From the NCBI GenBank assembly GCA_949294395.1, contig CASFGU010000006.1, forward strand, positions 1 to 35,411: 35,411 nucleotides of DNA, read 5' to 3'. The notes beneath the pieces are model-generated. The model was not told the origin of the DNA, did no database searches, and was given only the letters and a program-made list of their open reading frames with translations. This stretch comes from an uncultured bacterium. GTDB lineage: Bacteria; Cyanobacteriota; Vampirovibrionia; Gastranaerophilales; Gastranaerophilaceae. This document shows, piece after piece, positions 1 to 8,693 of the stretch (the stretch's first letter is position 1; each line of letters opens with the position of its first letter). A program made the position numbers and the translations under genes.

Positions 1-1000
<1,000 letters not shown>

Positions 1001-1007
1001 ATAAAGC

Positions 1008-1292
1008 TTATTCAATAATTGCTAAAGCGTCTTTTATTGATAAAATTTTGTATTCAGTTCCGTCCATTTTAATATCTGTTCCCGCATATTTTGCGTAAAG
1101 AACAGTCTGACCTACTGTAACGTCCATAGGTTCTCTTTCGCCCTTGTCGTTCATTTTGCCGAGACCTACAGCAACGATTTCACCTTTTTGAGGTTTTTCT
1201 TTTGCGCTGTCAGGAATAAAGATTCCGCCTGAAGTCTGTTCGGTATCTTCAATAACTTTTACAACAATTCTGTCGCCTAATGGTTTTAACAT
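1008..1292 (-). CDS. groES: Co-chaperonin GroES
   Basis: 10-kDa co-chaperonin that caps the GroEL cavity. The 94-residue product has the family's usual length and pattern: [15 protein letters not shown] at the start, the mobile loop with [18 protein letters not shown] (residues about 20-37), and the closing [14 protein letters not shown] strong ribosome site, AAAGGAGA, lies about nine bases before ATG at 1292. It is the first gene of the groES-groEL operon reading left. No clear sigma-70 promoter or CIRCE element was recognised in the 90 bases upstream; an AT-rich hairpin sits at 1356-1384. Confidence 0.97.
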   Translation of the reverse strand: MLKPLGDRIVVKVIEDTEQTSGGIFIPDSAKEKPQKGEIVAVGLGKMNDKGEREPMDVTVGQTVLYAKYAGTDIKMDGTEYKILSIKDALAIIE

Positions 1293-1355
1293 ATCTATTT
1301 CTCCTTTTCTCTGTATACCATTTACAATTCTATTTATATAACGGATTTTGAAAAT

Positions 1356-1384
1356 AATTAAAAACCTTAAGGTTTTTTTAATTA
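1356..1384. repeat. AT-rich inverted repeat upstream of groES
   Basis: A near-perfect palindrome centred on AACCTTAAGGTT, flanked by A-runs and T-runs, resembles a two-way intrinsic terminator. It lies at the junction between groES and the repeat-rich DNA to its right. No gene reading into it from the left was found, so it may instead be the edge of a repeat element. Confidence 0.5.
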
Positions 1385-1410
1385 TTTGTTGAAAAGAAAC
1401 GGAAGATTTG

Positions 1411-1575
1411 ATATAATAAAAAAGGGTATAGGAAAAGCCAAAGGGATGCTGTCACCTGGAGCCATTTTGCACGAAAACAAGTTTTCGGCAAAAGAAGGCA
1501 AACGAGTTCAGCATGACAAAATAAAACATCAAGTCATCCCTGAACTAAATTCAGGGCAGACTCTGAAGCAGTAAC
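1411..1575 (+). repeat. Dispersed repeat, copy 1 (same as 35250-35411)
   Basis: About 120 bases from GATATAATAAAAAAGGG onward match the sequence at the right end of the window with only a few differences, then similarity continues more loosely through inverted TCAGGG/CCCTGA-type arms. The core folds as a long hairpin: GCC-TTTTGC, then ACGAAAAC, loop AA, GTTTTCG, then GCAAAA-GGC. Outer ATGCTG/CAGCAT arms flank it. An open frame of 62 codons runs through the copy at 1386-1574, but the second copy ends it with an early stop and the match is at DNA level, so I treat it as a noncoding repeat. Confidence 0.75.
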
Positions 1576-1598
1576 GATGAAAATTAAATAAAAGTATA

Positions 1599-1626
1599 TG
1601 TCATCCTGAACTTGTTTCAGGATCTC
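1599..1626 (+). repeat. Short palindromic repeat (TCATCCTGAA type)
   Basis: Perfect 8-bp arms ATCCTGAA (1603-1610) and TTCAGGAT (1616-1623) form a hairpin. This TGTCATCCTGAA-type palindrome resembles short palindromes common in the intergenic DNA of many bacteria. Confidence 0.55.
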
Positions 1627-1663
1627 AAAAAAAGAAGAAGAAAAAAGCAAAGGAGATTAAACG

Positions 1664-1787
1664 ATGGAAAATGCAGGAATAGCAAGGATTTACGGGGGGG
1701 GGGGCAAGTAGTTTAAGCTCCTTAACCGGCACAGAGCAAGGAATACAGGCAACCGAAGAGGGTAAAGCCTTAAGCTGGCGTGCATTT
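1664..1787 (+). other. Probable true 5' end of the prepilin gene, interrupted at a G11 run
   Basis: ATG at 1664 is preceded by AGGAGA at 1651-1656, the best translation start in this region. Translation begins MENAGIARIYGGGG and meets TAG at 1709, directly after a run of eleven G (1694-1704). With ten or thirteen G the frame would stay open through SSLSSLTGTEQGIQATEEG and run without a stop into the prepilin frame beginning at 1788. The run therefore either switches the gene off in this molecule, varies between cells, or is a sequencing error. Confidence 0.6.
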
Positions 1788-2819
1788 TTGCGGAAACTGA
1801 TGGAAATAAAATCCCCCCTGCCCCCTTTTACAAAAGGGGGTATTACTCAGAACCTCCCTTGTAAGGGAGGTGGCACGATAGTGCCGGAGGGTTTACCCTC
1901 ACCAGAATTTGTAAATTCGCTAACGCTCATTAACAAATTCTGCCCTCTCACAAAGAGAGAGGGCGAAAGGCACAAGGCATACAGGGTCACCCCTCACCCT
2001 TCACCCCTCACCCGCCGAAAATCCGTCATCCGGATTATTCGGGATGTCGGAAAAGCGTGGTTTCCCGACACCTTACGGGCTGGGTTCGCTATCGCTCACA
2101 CGGCGCCCTACCGAAAATCCGGTTTTACTCTTGCAGAGGTGCTGATTACCCTCGGGATTATCGGTGTTGTGGCTGCAATGACCTTGCCGGCAGTAATAAA
2201 TAAGTATCAAAAAGTTGAAACAACCACAAAGTTAAAGCGAGTTTATTCGCTTCTGACAAACGCAACACAGCGTGCAATAAATGATTACGGCCCGTCAGAA
2301 TATTGGGATTATCCGATAAAAGAGGAAGATGAAAGTGCCTATCTGCCTTCAAGCATTACTCAGGATGAGTTTTTTAACCGGTATTATGCCCCGTACCTGA
2401 AAACTTCAAAACTTAATCAGAAAATTTTAGGTAAAAGTTATAAAGTTCATAATATAAATGGAGCTGACACCGGTTATGATAATAATGAAGTCGGACGAGG
2501 CACCCGTTTCAGATTAAATGACGGCATGTGTATTACAATGTGGTCAAATAATCAGTATTTTGTGTTTACAACGGATTTGAACTGTGAAAAACCGCCTAAT
2601 ATACTCGGAAAAGATGTTTTTGATATAGCAGAGTTGTACTGGGAAGGGAATAAAACACTTCAATCCCCGCCGAGGCTTGCGCGTATAAAAAATGAAGATG
2701 ACCGTAAAGAAGCAATTGAAAAATGCAAAAGTGATGATTATGTAAGCGGGGATGCAACCATCTGTTTTGCTATATTTGTATATGACGGCTGGCAGTTTAA
2801 GGCGGATTACCCGTGGTGA
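1788..2819 (+). CDS. Prepilin-like protein with a repeat-derived leader (5' end probably frameshifted)
   Basis: Type IV pilin/pseudopilin-like secreted protein. The recognisable part starts near residue 112 with SGFTLAEVLITLGIIG followed by VVAAMTLPAV: a prepilin peptidase site followed by the hydrophobic helix. About 220 residues of soluble domain follow, ending FKADYPW. The roughly 110 residues before the motif (SPLPPFTKGG, then CKGGGTIVPEG, then TPHPSPLTRRK) are translations of dispersed palindromic DNA repeats and are far longer than a normal leader. The TTG at 1788 has no ribosome site; the real start is probably ATG at 1664, one frame away because of the G11 run. No pilus assembly gene is nearby. 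Function beyond a pilin-like surface or secretion role is unknown. Confidence 0.75.
   Translation: MRKLMEIKSPLPPFTKGGITQNLPCKGGGTIVPEGLPSPEFVNSLTLINKFCPLTKREGERHKAYRVTPHPSPLTRRKSVIRIIRDVGKAWFPDTLRAGFAIAHTAPYRKSGFTLAEVLITLGIIGVVAAMTLPAVINKYQKVETTTKLKRVYSLLTNATQRAINDYGPSEYWDYPIKEEDESAYLPSSITQDEFFNRYYAPYLKTSKLNQKILGKSYKVHNINGADTGYDNNEVGRGTRFRLNDGMCITMWSNNQYFVFTTDLNCEKPPNILGKDVFDIAELYWEGNKTLQSPPRLARIKNEDDRKEAIEKCKSDDYVSGDATICFAIFVYDGWQFKADYPW
1806..1900 (+). repeat. Palindromic repeat family R, copy inside the prepilin leader
   Basis: Three stacked palindromes: CCCCC-TTTTACAAAA-GGGGG, then ACCTCCCTTGTAAGGGAGGT, then GGCAC-TATC-GTGCC followed by GGAGGGTTT. The reverse complement at 25443-25541 is nearly identical, and the third stem differs there by paired changes (GGCGC/GCGCC). 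The element is read in frame as part of the prepilin leader. Confidence 0.8.
1903..1963 (+). repeat. Second palindromic repeat pair inside the prepilin leader
   Basis: CAGAATTTGT (1903-1912) pairs with ACAAATTCTG (1933-1942), and CCCTCTC (1943-1949) pairs with GAGAGGG (1957-1963). It is followed at about 1986-2013 by a heptamer-like run (CACCCCTCACCCTTCACC) related to the GTGAAGG repeats at 12928-13199. All are translated in frame. Confidence 0.6.
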
Positions 2820-2887
2820 TACGATGTGCCCGCTTATAGTTTTATAAATTTTACTTCTGCCGGCTACATACTTTGTAACGTGTTTTG

Positions 2888-2915
2888 TTGAAATTAAACA
2901 TGTTTATGAGATAAT
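2888..2915 (+). promoter_or_regulatory. Probable fusA promoter
   Basis: TTGAAA (2888-2893), 16-base spacer, GATAAT (2910-2915), about 60 bases before the fusA start. Confidence 0.55.
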
Positions 2916-2975
2916 TTTAATGAGGCTAAATATAAAATAGCAGAAGTACACAAAATATAAAAAAGGAAAAACAAA

Positions 2976-5063
2976 ATGGCAAGAAAAACTCCATTAGAAA
3001 AAATCAGAAACATTGGTATTGCCGCTCATATTGACGCCGGCAAAACCACTACAACAGAGCGTATCTTGTTCTACACAGGAAAAACTCATAAAATCGGCGA
3101 GGTTCACGATGGTGCTGCTGTAACCGACTTTATGGAACAGGAACGTGAAAGAGGTATCACAATTCAGTCCGCAGCGGTTACTGCAGCCTGGAAAGGCCAC
3201 CAGATTAACGTTATCGACACCCCTGGCCACGTAGACTTTACAATTGAAGTTGAACGTTCTTTACGTGTATTAGACGGTGTTGTTGCGGTATTCTGTGCGG
3301 TAGGCGGTGTTCAGTCGCAATCAGAAACCGTTTGGCGTCAGGCTAACAGATACGAAGTTCCGCGTATGGTTTTCGTTAACAAAATGGACAGAACCGGCGC
3401 TAACTTCTACCGCGTAGTTGACCAGATCAGAAACAGACTGGGTGCCAACGCTCACCCTATCAGATTACCTATCGGTGCGGAAGACCAGTTCAAAGGTTTA
3501 ATCGACCTTTTTGAAATGAAAGCATATATTTATACAAACGACCTTGGTACAGATATTAAAGTTGAAGATATTCCGGCCGATATGCTTGAAGATGCTAAAA
3601 AATACAGAGAAGCACTCGTGGAAGCTATTGCTGAATGCGATGATGATGTTATGATGAAGTATCTTGAAGGCGAAGAAATTTCAATCGACGAATTGAAAAA
3701 AGGTTTGAGAAAAGGTGTTTGCGATAACAAGATTGTTCCTGTTACTTGCGGTACTGCTTTTAAAAACAAAGGTGTTCAGTTACTCCTCGATTCAATCGTT
3801 GAATTGATGCCTTCTCCTGTTGATGTTAAAGCTATTGAAGGCGAACTTGAAGACGGTACAAAAGTTGAAAGACATTCATCAGATGATGAACCGTTCTCGG
3901 CTCTTGCTTTCAAAGTTATGACTGACCCTTACGTAGGCCGCTTAACATTCTTGAGAATATATTCAGGTAAGTTGACTTCCGGTTCTTATGTTCTCAACGC
4001 TACTAACGGCAAAAAAGAACGTATCTCAAGACTTGTTCAAATGTATGCCGATCAGAGAATTGAAGAAGATGAAGTTTACGCAGGCGACATCTGTGCCGCT
4101 GTTGGTTTGAAAGACACTACTACAGGTGATACTCTGTGTGATGAAAAATCACCGATTATCTTAGAAAGAATGACTTTCCCTGAACCTGTAATTTCAGTTG
4201 CTATTGAACCGAAAACAAAAGCTGACCAGGATAAAATGGGTATCGCTCTTCAAAAACTTGCGGAAGAAGATCCTTCTTTCCGTGTTAAATCTGATACAGA
4301 AACAGGGCAGACAATCATATCCGGTATGGGTGAACTTCACCTCGATATTATCGTTGACCGTCTGCTCAGAGAATTCAAAGTAGACGCTAACGTTGGTAAA
4401 CCGCAGGTTGCTTACCGTGAAACTATCAGAGGTAACGCTGATCAGGATTCTAAATTCATTCGTCAGTCAGGCGGTAAAGGTCAATACGGTCATGTTAAGA
4501 TTAGAATTTCCCCTGCTGAGGAAAATGCCGGATTTGTATTTGAAAACAAAATCGTCGGCGGTGCTATTCCGAAAGAATACATTGAACCTGCAAGAAAAGG
4601 TATGGAAGAAGCACTTGAGGGCGGTATCTTAGCAGGCTTCCCTATGATTGACGTAAAAGTTGAACTTTATGACGGAAGCTACCACGAAGTCGACTCTTCT
4701 GAAATGGCGTTCAAAATTGCAGGCTCTATGGCTATCAAAGAAGGCTGCCGCAAAGCAAAACCTTGCATTCTTGAACCTATGATGAAAGTTGAAATTGAAG
4801 TTCCGGAAGAAAATACAGGTGATATTATCGGTGATATTTCATCCCGCCGCGGACGTGTTGAGGGTATGGAAATCATTGAAGGCACCGGTATTCAGAAGAT
4901 TAACGCTATCGTTCCGCTTGCCGAAATGTTCGGTTATGCAACCGATATTCGTTCAAAAACTCAGGGACGCGGTACTTTCTCTATGGAATTCAAATGCTAT
5001 GAACAGGTTCCTGCAAATATCGAAAAAGAAATTATCGAGAAATCAGGAGCAAGCAAAGAATAG
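2976..5063 (+). CDS. fusA: Translation elongation factor G
   Basis: GTPase that drives ribosomal translocation and, with RRF, ribosome recycling. At 695 residues it is full length. The G1 loop AHIDAGKT is at about residues 17-24, the G3 motif DTPGHVD near 81 and NKMD near 135. The later [12 protein letters not shown] stretch and the C-terminal domain V segment ([10 protein letters not shown]) are intact. ATG at 2976 follows AAAAAGGAAAAAC. The gene stands alone: rpsL, rpsG and tuf, the usual str-operon companions, are not next to it, and it has its own promoter and a strong terminator. Codon use is even and highly translated in style. Confidence 0.98.
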   Translation: MARKTPLEKIRNIGIAAHIDAGKTTTTERILFYTGKTHKIGEVHDGAAVTDFMEQERERGITIQSAAVTAAWKGHQINVIDTPGHVDFTIEVERSLRVLDGVVAVFCAVGGVQSQSETVWRQANRYEVPRMVFVNKMDRTGANFYRVVDQIRNRLGANAHPIRLPIGAEDQFKGLIDLFEMKAYIYTNDLGTDIKVEDIPADMLEDAKKYREALVEAIAECDDDVMMKYLEGEEISIDELKKGLRKGVCDNKIVPVTCGTAFKNKGVQLLLDSIVELMPSPVDVKAIEGELEDGTKVERHSSDDEPFSALAFKVMTDPYVGRLTFLRIYSGKLTSGSYVLNATNGKKERISRLVQMYADQRIEEDEVYAGDICAAVGLKDTTTGDTLCDEKSPIILERMTFPEPVISVAIEPKTKADQDKMGIALQKLAEEDPSFRVKSDTETGQTIISGMGELHLDIIVDRLLREFKVDANVGKPQVAYRETIRGNADQDSKFIRQSGGKGQYGHVKIRISPAEENAGFVFENKIVGGAIPKEYIEPARKGMEEALEGGILAGFPMIDVKVELYDGSYHEVDSSEMAFKIAGSMAIKEGCRKAKPCILEPMMKVEIEVPEENTGDIIGDISSRRGRVEGMEIIEGTGIQKINAIVPLAEMFGYATDIRSKTQGRGTFSMEFKCYEQVPANIEKEIIEKSGASKE

Positions 5064-5069
5064 GTTTAA

Positions 5070-5109
5070 TTTTTCGCTCACCGGTTTTTCCGGAAACAGC
5101 AGCGAAAAA
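5070..5109 (+). other. Hairpin in the fusA 3' untranslated region
   Basis: TTTTTCGCT (5070-5078) pairs with AGCGAAAAA (5101-5109), with an inner CCGG-TTTTT-CCGG stem. It lies between the fusA stop and its terminator and could protect the 3' end of the mRNA. Confidence 0.4.
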
Positions 5110-5126
5110 CCTGTTGCGAATTTGAA

Positions 5127-5157
5127 AAAAGACCTCTTGCAAAAGAGGTCTTTTTTA
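5127..5157 (+). terminator. fusA intrinsic terminator
   Basis: GACCTCTT-GCAA-AAGAGGTC stem-loop (5131-5150) followed by six T. Confidence 0.93.
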
Positions 5158-5213
5158 TCCTTAGTAATTTTATATTAATAGTTCTGTATTATATGTTAAA
5201 CATTTAGAAATAA

Positions 5214-5244
5214 AAAAGAGGTTTTTAAAAACCTCTTTTTTTTT
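5214..5244 (-). terminator. Terminator of the 51-residue gene (works in both directions)
   Basis: AGAGGTTTTT/AAAAACCTCT palindrome (5218-5237) with T-runs on both sides; on the minus strand it directly follows the stop codon at 5243. Confidence 0.8.
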
Positions 5245-5398
5245 AGGCAAGTCCTAAAACTTTTTTGTACCAGCTGAATGTTTCCAATTCAATTCCGTTG
5301 AAGGTTGTTTTTAAGCATTGTTTTTTCAAATAATCTTCAAATTCGTCGTTGAATTTGGATTTAGGCTTTTTCATTGTTGTTTTAGTTAATGTTTTCAT
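5243..5398 (-). CDS. Small protein of unknown function, 51 residues
   Basis: A short gene supported by its signals rather than by homology. ATG at 5398 is preceded by AGGAGAAGGA, an excellent ribosome site, and the stop (5243-5245) abuts an intrinsic terminator. The product starts MKTLTKTTMKKPKSKFNDEF, continues with EDYLKKQCLKTTFNGIELE and ends TFSWYKKVLGLA: a lysine-rich, positively charged first half and an amphipathic, aromatic second half, with one cysteine and no signal peptide. Upstream are a TATAAT box (5453-5458) and a 13-bp palindrome (5439-5451) at the expected transcript start. It has its own promoter and terminator, so it is a single-gene unit. I do not recognise the family. Confidence 0.75.
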   Translation of the reverse strand: MKTLTKTTMKKPKSKFNDEFEDYLKKQCLKTTFNGIELETFSWYKKVLGLA

Positions 5399-5438
5399 AG
5401 AATCCTTCTCCTTTTTCTTACCATTAGACTTTACACCC

Positions 5439-5458
5439 CTAACATTGTTAGTATTATA
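5439..5458 (-). promoter_or_regulatory. Promoter and palindromic operator of the small gene
   Basis: On the minus strand TATAAT (5453-5458) is followed after one base by CTAACAATGTTAG (5439-5451), a perfect 6-bp inverted repeat around one base, placed over the predicted start point. The -35 region is an A-tract with no good hexamer. The arrangement suggests a repressor site. Confidence 0.55.
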
Positions 5459-5586
5459 ACTTTTTTTTTGAAATTTTACTACTACCTAAAAGAATTAGTT
5501 TTTGATTTTTTAAGCCCGGAGCGGATTTATAAGCGTAAATTTTTGTAAAATCATTTTAATTCACTTCAGAACTAATTATTTTGTGT

Positions 5587-5592
5587 TATACT
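5587..5592 (+). promoter_or_regulatory. -10 element for the methyltransferase gene (leaderless)
   Basis: TATACT ends six bases before ATG at 5599, so the mRNA would begin at or next to the start codon. Confidence 0.55.
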
Positions 5593-5598
5593 CACTTT

Positions 5599-6510
5599 AT
5601 GATTTTAATAGGTGAAAATATCCATGTAATTTCAAAATCCGTTCAGAGCGCTTTAATGGCACGCGATGAGAGTTTTATAAAAGATTTAATTAACCTGCAG
5701 GGAAAGATGGATTATATTGATTTGAATGTCGGGCCTGCAAAGGGTGGGATGGCTGGTGTTTTGCCGTGGCTTGCAGGGCTTGTTTGCGGCAAAAAACTTT
5801 CATTTGATACAACAAATTTTGAGGAGATGAAAGCAGGGCTTGCTGCCTGTACTAATCCGGAGGAAGCATTTATTAACAGTACCGGAAAGGATGAACCGAG
5901 GCTTTCAAATATGACAGATTTAGCCGTGCAGTACGGCGCAAATTTGATAGCGCTTACTCTCAGCAAAGAAACCGGTATTCCAAAAACGTCAGACGGGCGG
6001 CTCGAGATTGCTTTTGAAATTTATGAAAAGTGTCTGGAGAAAGGTATGGACAGCGAAAAACTATTTTTTGACCCGCTGATTTTGCCGGTAAGTGTTGACC
6101 AGTCGCAGGCTATGGAGGCTGTTAATACAATAAAAATGATTAAAGAAAGTTTTGACCCTCCGGTAAAAACGGTTATTGGCCTGTCGAATATTTCAAACGG
6201 TTCGCCAAAAGAATTACGTCCTTTGATAAACAGGGTGTTTGCTGTCCTTGCCGCCGGTGCCGGTCTTGATGCTGCAATTGTCGATGCCTGTGATGCTGAA
6301 TTAATCCGGATTGTCAGAATGCTTGAGAATAAATCCCCTGAAAATCCGGTGGATGAACTATACTTAAATCTTGCCTCAACGGTGGAAGATTTCGGCGATA
6401 TTAATGATATAAATTATGATAAAGATGATTCCTGTCAGGTTGAAATTATAAAGACAGCAGAGATTTTAACTGGTAAGAAAATTTATTCGCACAGCTTTAC
6501 ACAAATATAA
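5599..6510 (+). CDS. Pterin-binding methyltransferase (AcsE/MeTr-like)
   Basis: Homolog of methyltetrahydrofolate:corrinoid methyltransferases, cytoplasmic TIM-barrel enzymes that pass the methyl group of 5-methyl-THF to a corrinoid protein. Supporting features are the starting MILIGENIHVISKSV, the pterin-site DLNVGPAKGG (about residues 42-51) and the later VIGLSNISNGSP. At 303 residues it is slightly longer than MeTr proteins near 260, with an acidic C-terminal tail. ATG at 5599 is chosen over the TTG at 5581 because the -10 element TATACT lies between them; there is no ribosome site. No corrinoid protein, CO dehydrogenase or metH is adjacent, so its methyl acceptor is unknown. Family assignment is firm; the reaction is inferred. 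Confidence 0.82.
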   Translation: MILIGENIHVISKSVQSALMARDESFIKDLINLQGKMDYIDLNVGPAKGGMAGVLPWLAGLVCGKKLSFDTTNFEEMKAGLAACTNPEEAFINSTGKDEPRLSNMTDLAVQYGANLIALTLSKETGIPKTSDGRLEIAFEIYEKCLEKGMDSEKLFFDPLILPVSVDQSQAMEAVNTIKMIKESFDPPVKTVIGLSNISNGSPKELRPLINRVFAVLAAGAGLDAAIVDACDAELIRIVRMLENKSPENPVDELYLNLASTVEDFGDINDINYDKDDSCQVEIIKTAEILTGKKIYSHSFTQI

Positions 6511-6536
6511 TTTTTTGCTAAAATACTGGTGTATAT

Positions 6537-8693
6537 ATGAGGGCAGAAAAAATTAAAAGGCAAATTTTTTTATCAGCTGTAATATTATCAATGGCCGCTT
6601 TTGTACCTGCTGAGGCATATATGTCGCCGGAAGCTAATGCGCTTTACCAGCAGGCGTGCACACTTGAGTATCAGCATAACCTTCCGGAAGCGGCAAACAA
6701 ACTTAATCAGGCGATTAAACTAGCCGGTGATGAGGCTATGCTTTATACAAAACTTGCCGGAATTTACACTGATATGGATGAATTTGACAAAGCTGTTGCG
6801 GTTTATCAGAAAGTTATTCAGCTTAAGCCGAATGACGCTTTTGTTTATATAAGCCTCGGCAATATATATGAAACGCAAAGCAAATATAATGATGCGCTTG
6901 CTGCCTACAAAAAAGCTCTCGAAATTTTTCCGGAGTACAAATATAACTATCTGAATATTGCAAACATTGAATATCAGATGAAAGATTTCAAAAGCGCTAT
7001 AAACGATTACAATACATTTCTAGCAACTTATGCACAGCACAATGAGGCGCGTAAAAATCTTGCATCCTCTTATCTTGCAAACGGAAATTACGACAGAGCC
7101 GCCGTTGAATATGAGAAACTTTACTTAAAAGATTTTCAGAACTTTGACGCTTATGCAAATTACGGAACAGCGCTTTTTGAAATAAAAGATTACGGCAAAG
7201 CTGCGGAAATGCTTGAAAAAGAAATAGGAAGAAACCCTGATAATACTGCAGCACACGCAACGCTTGCTCTTTCTTATCAGGAGCTTGAGAAAAACGATTT
7301 AGCGCTTGAGCAGTATAAGGTTGTGTTTGCACAGAAGCCTAATCTTTATTCTTTGAAATTTGATTACGCAAACCTTCTTGCTGATATGGGGAAAAATACG
7401 GAGGCGCTTGCGGCTTATAATGATTATGTCGCGCATTATCCGGATGATGCGCGGGTTTATAAAAATCTCGGGCTTGTTTATAAGCGCCAGAAAAATTACA
7501 ACATGACGATTGTAAATTACGAAAAAGCGCTTAAGCTTTCTCCGGATGACACTGATTTGAAAAAAGATCTTGCAAGCTGCTATCATCTGCAGGAGGATTA
7601 CGAAAATGCACTTAAATACTATAATGATGTTCTTGCAGTAACTCCGGATGACTACGACGTGAAATTGAACAAGGCAATTGTTCTTCATGCAATGAAAAAA
7701 TACGAAGCTGCAATTGCGATGTATAATGATTTATTAACAGTGAAAAACAGCGACATTGTGCAGAATAATTTGACGGAAGCTTATGTTGCACAGGGTCATG
7801 AGGATTTGAAAATTCATAATTACTCAAAGGCAACAGATGAGTTTTTGAAAGCTATATCCAGAGGTACAAAAGACAGCATGGCGTATTACGGGCTTGCAAA
7901 GGCTTACCGCGCCTGCGGTGTGAACGATAAGGCAACTGAATATTACGAAAAAGCGATTGCAATGGAGCCGGAAAAAACATTATACAGCAGCGAACTTGCG
8001 GAGTTTATTGCTGAAATGAATTCTAAAACAGCAGCATCGGCTTCTCAGGAAACTCCGGCTCAAAATACTCAGGAAATAAAGGTTGAACCTGTAAAAACTC
8101 CTGCAGATTCATCTGAAACTGCTTCGGCCGCTGCAGCTTCTGCAGGTGGCGCGGATTCAATGGCAAAAGCTGCTGATGGCAGTCTGCCGGAAATTGTAGT
8201 TGCGGATAATCAGGTTAATAAAGAAGCTGATATGCAGAAAAATAAAGATTTGATTGCGCTTGCTGATGAAAATTACAAAAAGAAAAATTACGATACTTCG
8301 ATTTTAAATTACAAGGAAGCGCTGAAAATTAACCCTTCCGACGAGGTTACGCTTTTGAAAATCGGTAATGTTTATAAACTTAAAGATGATGAGAAAAACG
8401 CAATTGATTTTTATAAAAAAGCTATTTTTGTAAACCCTTCCTATGCAGACGGCTGGTTTAACCTCGGGCTGGTTTACGCGTCGCAGAAAAATGTTGCGGA
8501 AAGCAAAAAATGTTTTGAGCGTGTAATTAAGCTGGAAACAGATTACGCTTATGCTTATTATGCGCTTGCTCTGGCTTACGAAACAGAAAATAACAAAGAG
8601 GAAGCCGTGAAAAATTACGAACTGTTTCTTAAATACAACAAAGACCCTGAGCAGGTAAAAACGGTTGAAGATAAAATTAAAAGTTTGAAATAA
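6537..8693 (+). CDS. Secreted tetratricopeptide-repeat protein
   Basis: A 718-residue protein with a cleavable signal peptide (positive RAEKIKR, hydrophobic core, cut after PAEA near residue 27), so it acts outside the cytoplasmic membrane. About a dozen TPR units follow (for example AVAVYQKVIQLKPNDAFVY, DALAAYKKALEIFPEY). They are interrupted near residues 495-575 by an Ala/Ser/Thr/Pro/Glu-rich linker, after which a second block of three or four TPRs runs to the C-terminus. TPRs form helical scaffolds for protein binding; no catalytic domain is visible. A TAAAAT box lies 12 bases before ATG with no ribosome site. The lipoprotein gene begins directly at its stop codon, suggesting that the two work together in the envelope. 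Confidence 0.88.
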   Translation: MRAEKIKRQIFLSAVILSMAAFVPAEAYMSPEANALYQQACTLEYQHNLPEAANKLNQAIKLAGDEAMLYTKLAGIYTDMDEFDKAVAVYQKVIQLKPNDAFVYISLGNIYETQSKYNDALAAYKKALEIFPEYKYNYLNIANIEYQMKDFKSAINDYNTFLATYAQHNEARKNLASSYLANGNYDRAAVEYEKLYLKDFQNFDAYANYGTALFEIKDYGKAAEMLEKEIGRNPDNTAAHATLALSYQELEKNDLALEQYKVVFAQKPNLYSLKFDYANLLADMGKNTEALAAYNDYVAHYPDDARVYKNLGLVYKRQKNYNMTIVNYEKALKLSPDDTDLKKDLASCYHLQEDYENALKYYNDVLAVTPDDYDVKLNKAIVLHAMKKYEAAIAMYNDLLTVKNSDIVQNNLTEAYVAQGHEDLKIHNYSKATDEFLKAISRGTKDSMAYYGLAKAYRACGVNDKATEYYEKAIAMEPEKTLYSSELAEFIAEMNSKTAASASQETPAQNTQEIKVEPVKTPADSSETASAAAASAGGADSMAKAADGSLPEIVVADNQVNKEADMQKNKDLIALADENYKKKNYDTSILNYKEALKINPSDEVTLLKIGNVYKLKDDEKNAIDFYKKAIFVNPSYADGWFNLGLVYASQKNVAESKKCFERVIKLETDYAYAYYALALAYETENNKEEAVKNYELFLKYNKDPEQVKTVEDKIKSLK

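Noticed and set aside
1293-1385. CIRCE operator for HrcA upstream of groES
   Set aside because: No TTAGCACTC/GAGTGCTAA inverted repeat is present.
1386-1574. Open frame of 62 codons starting [13 protein letters not shown]
   Set aside because: It lies inside a dispersed hairpin repeat; the second copy at 35250 has an early stop and the match is at DNA level. No ribosome site.
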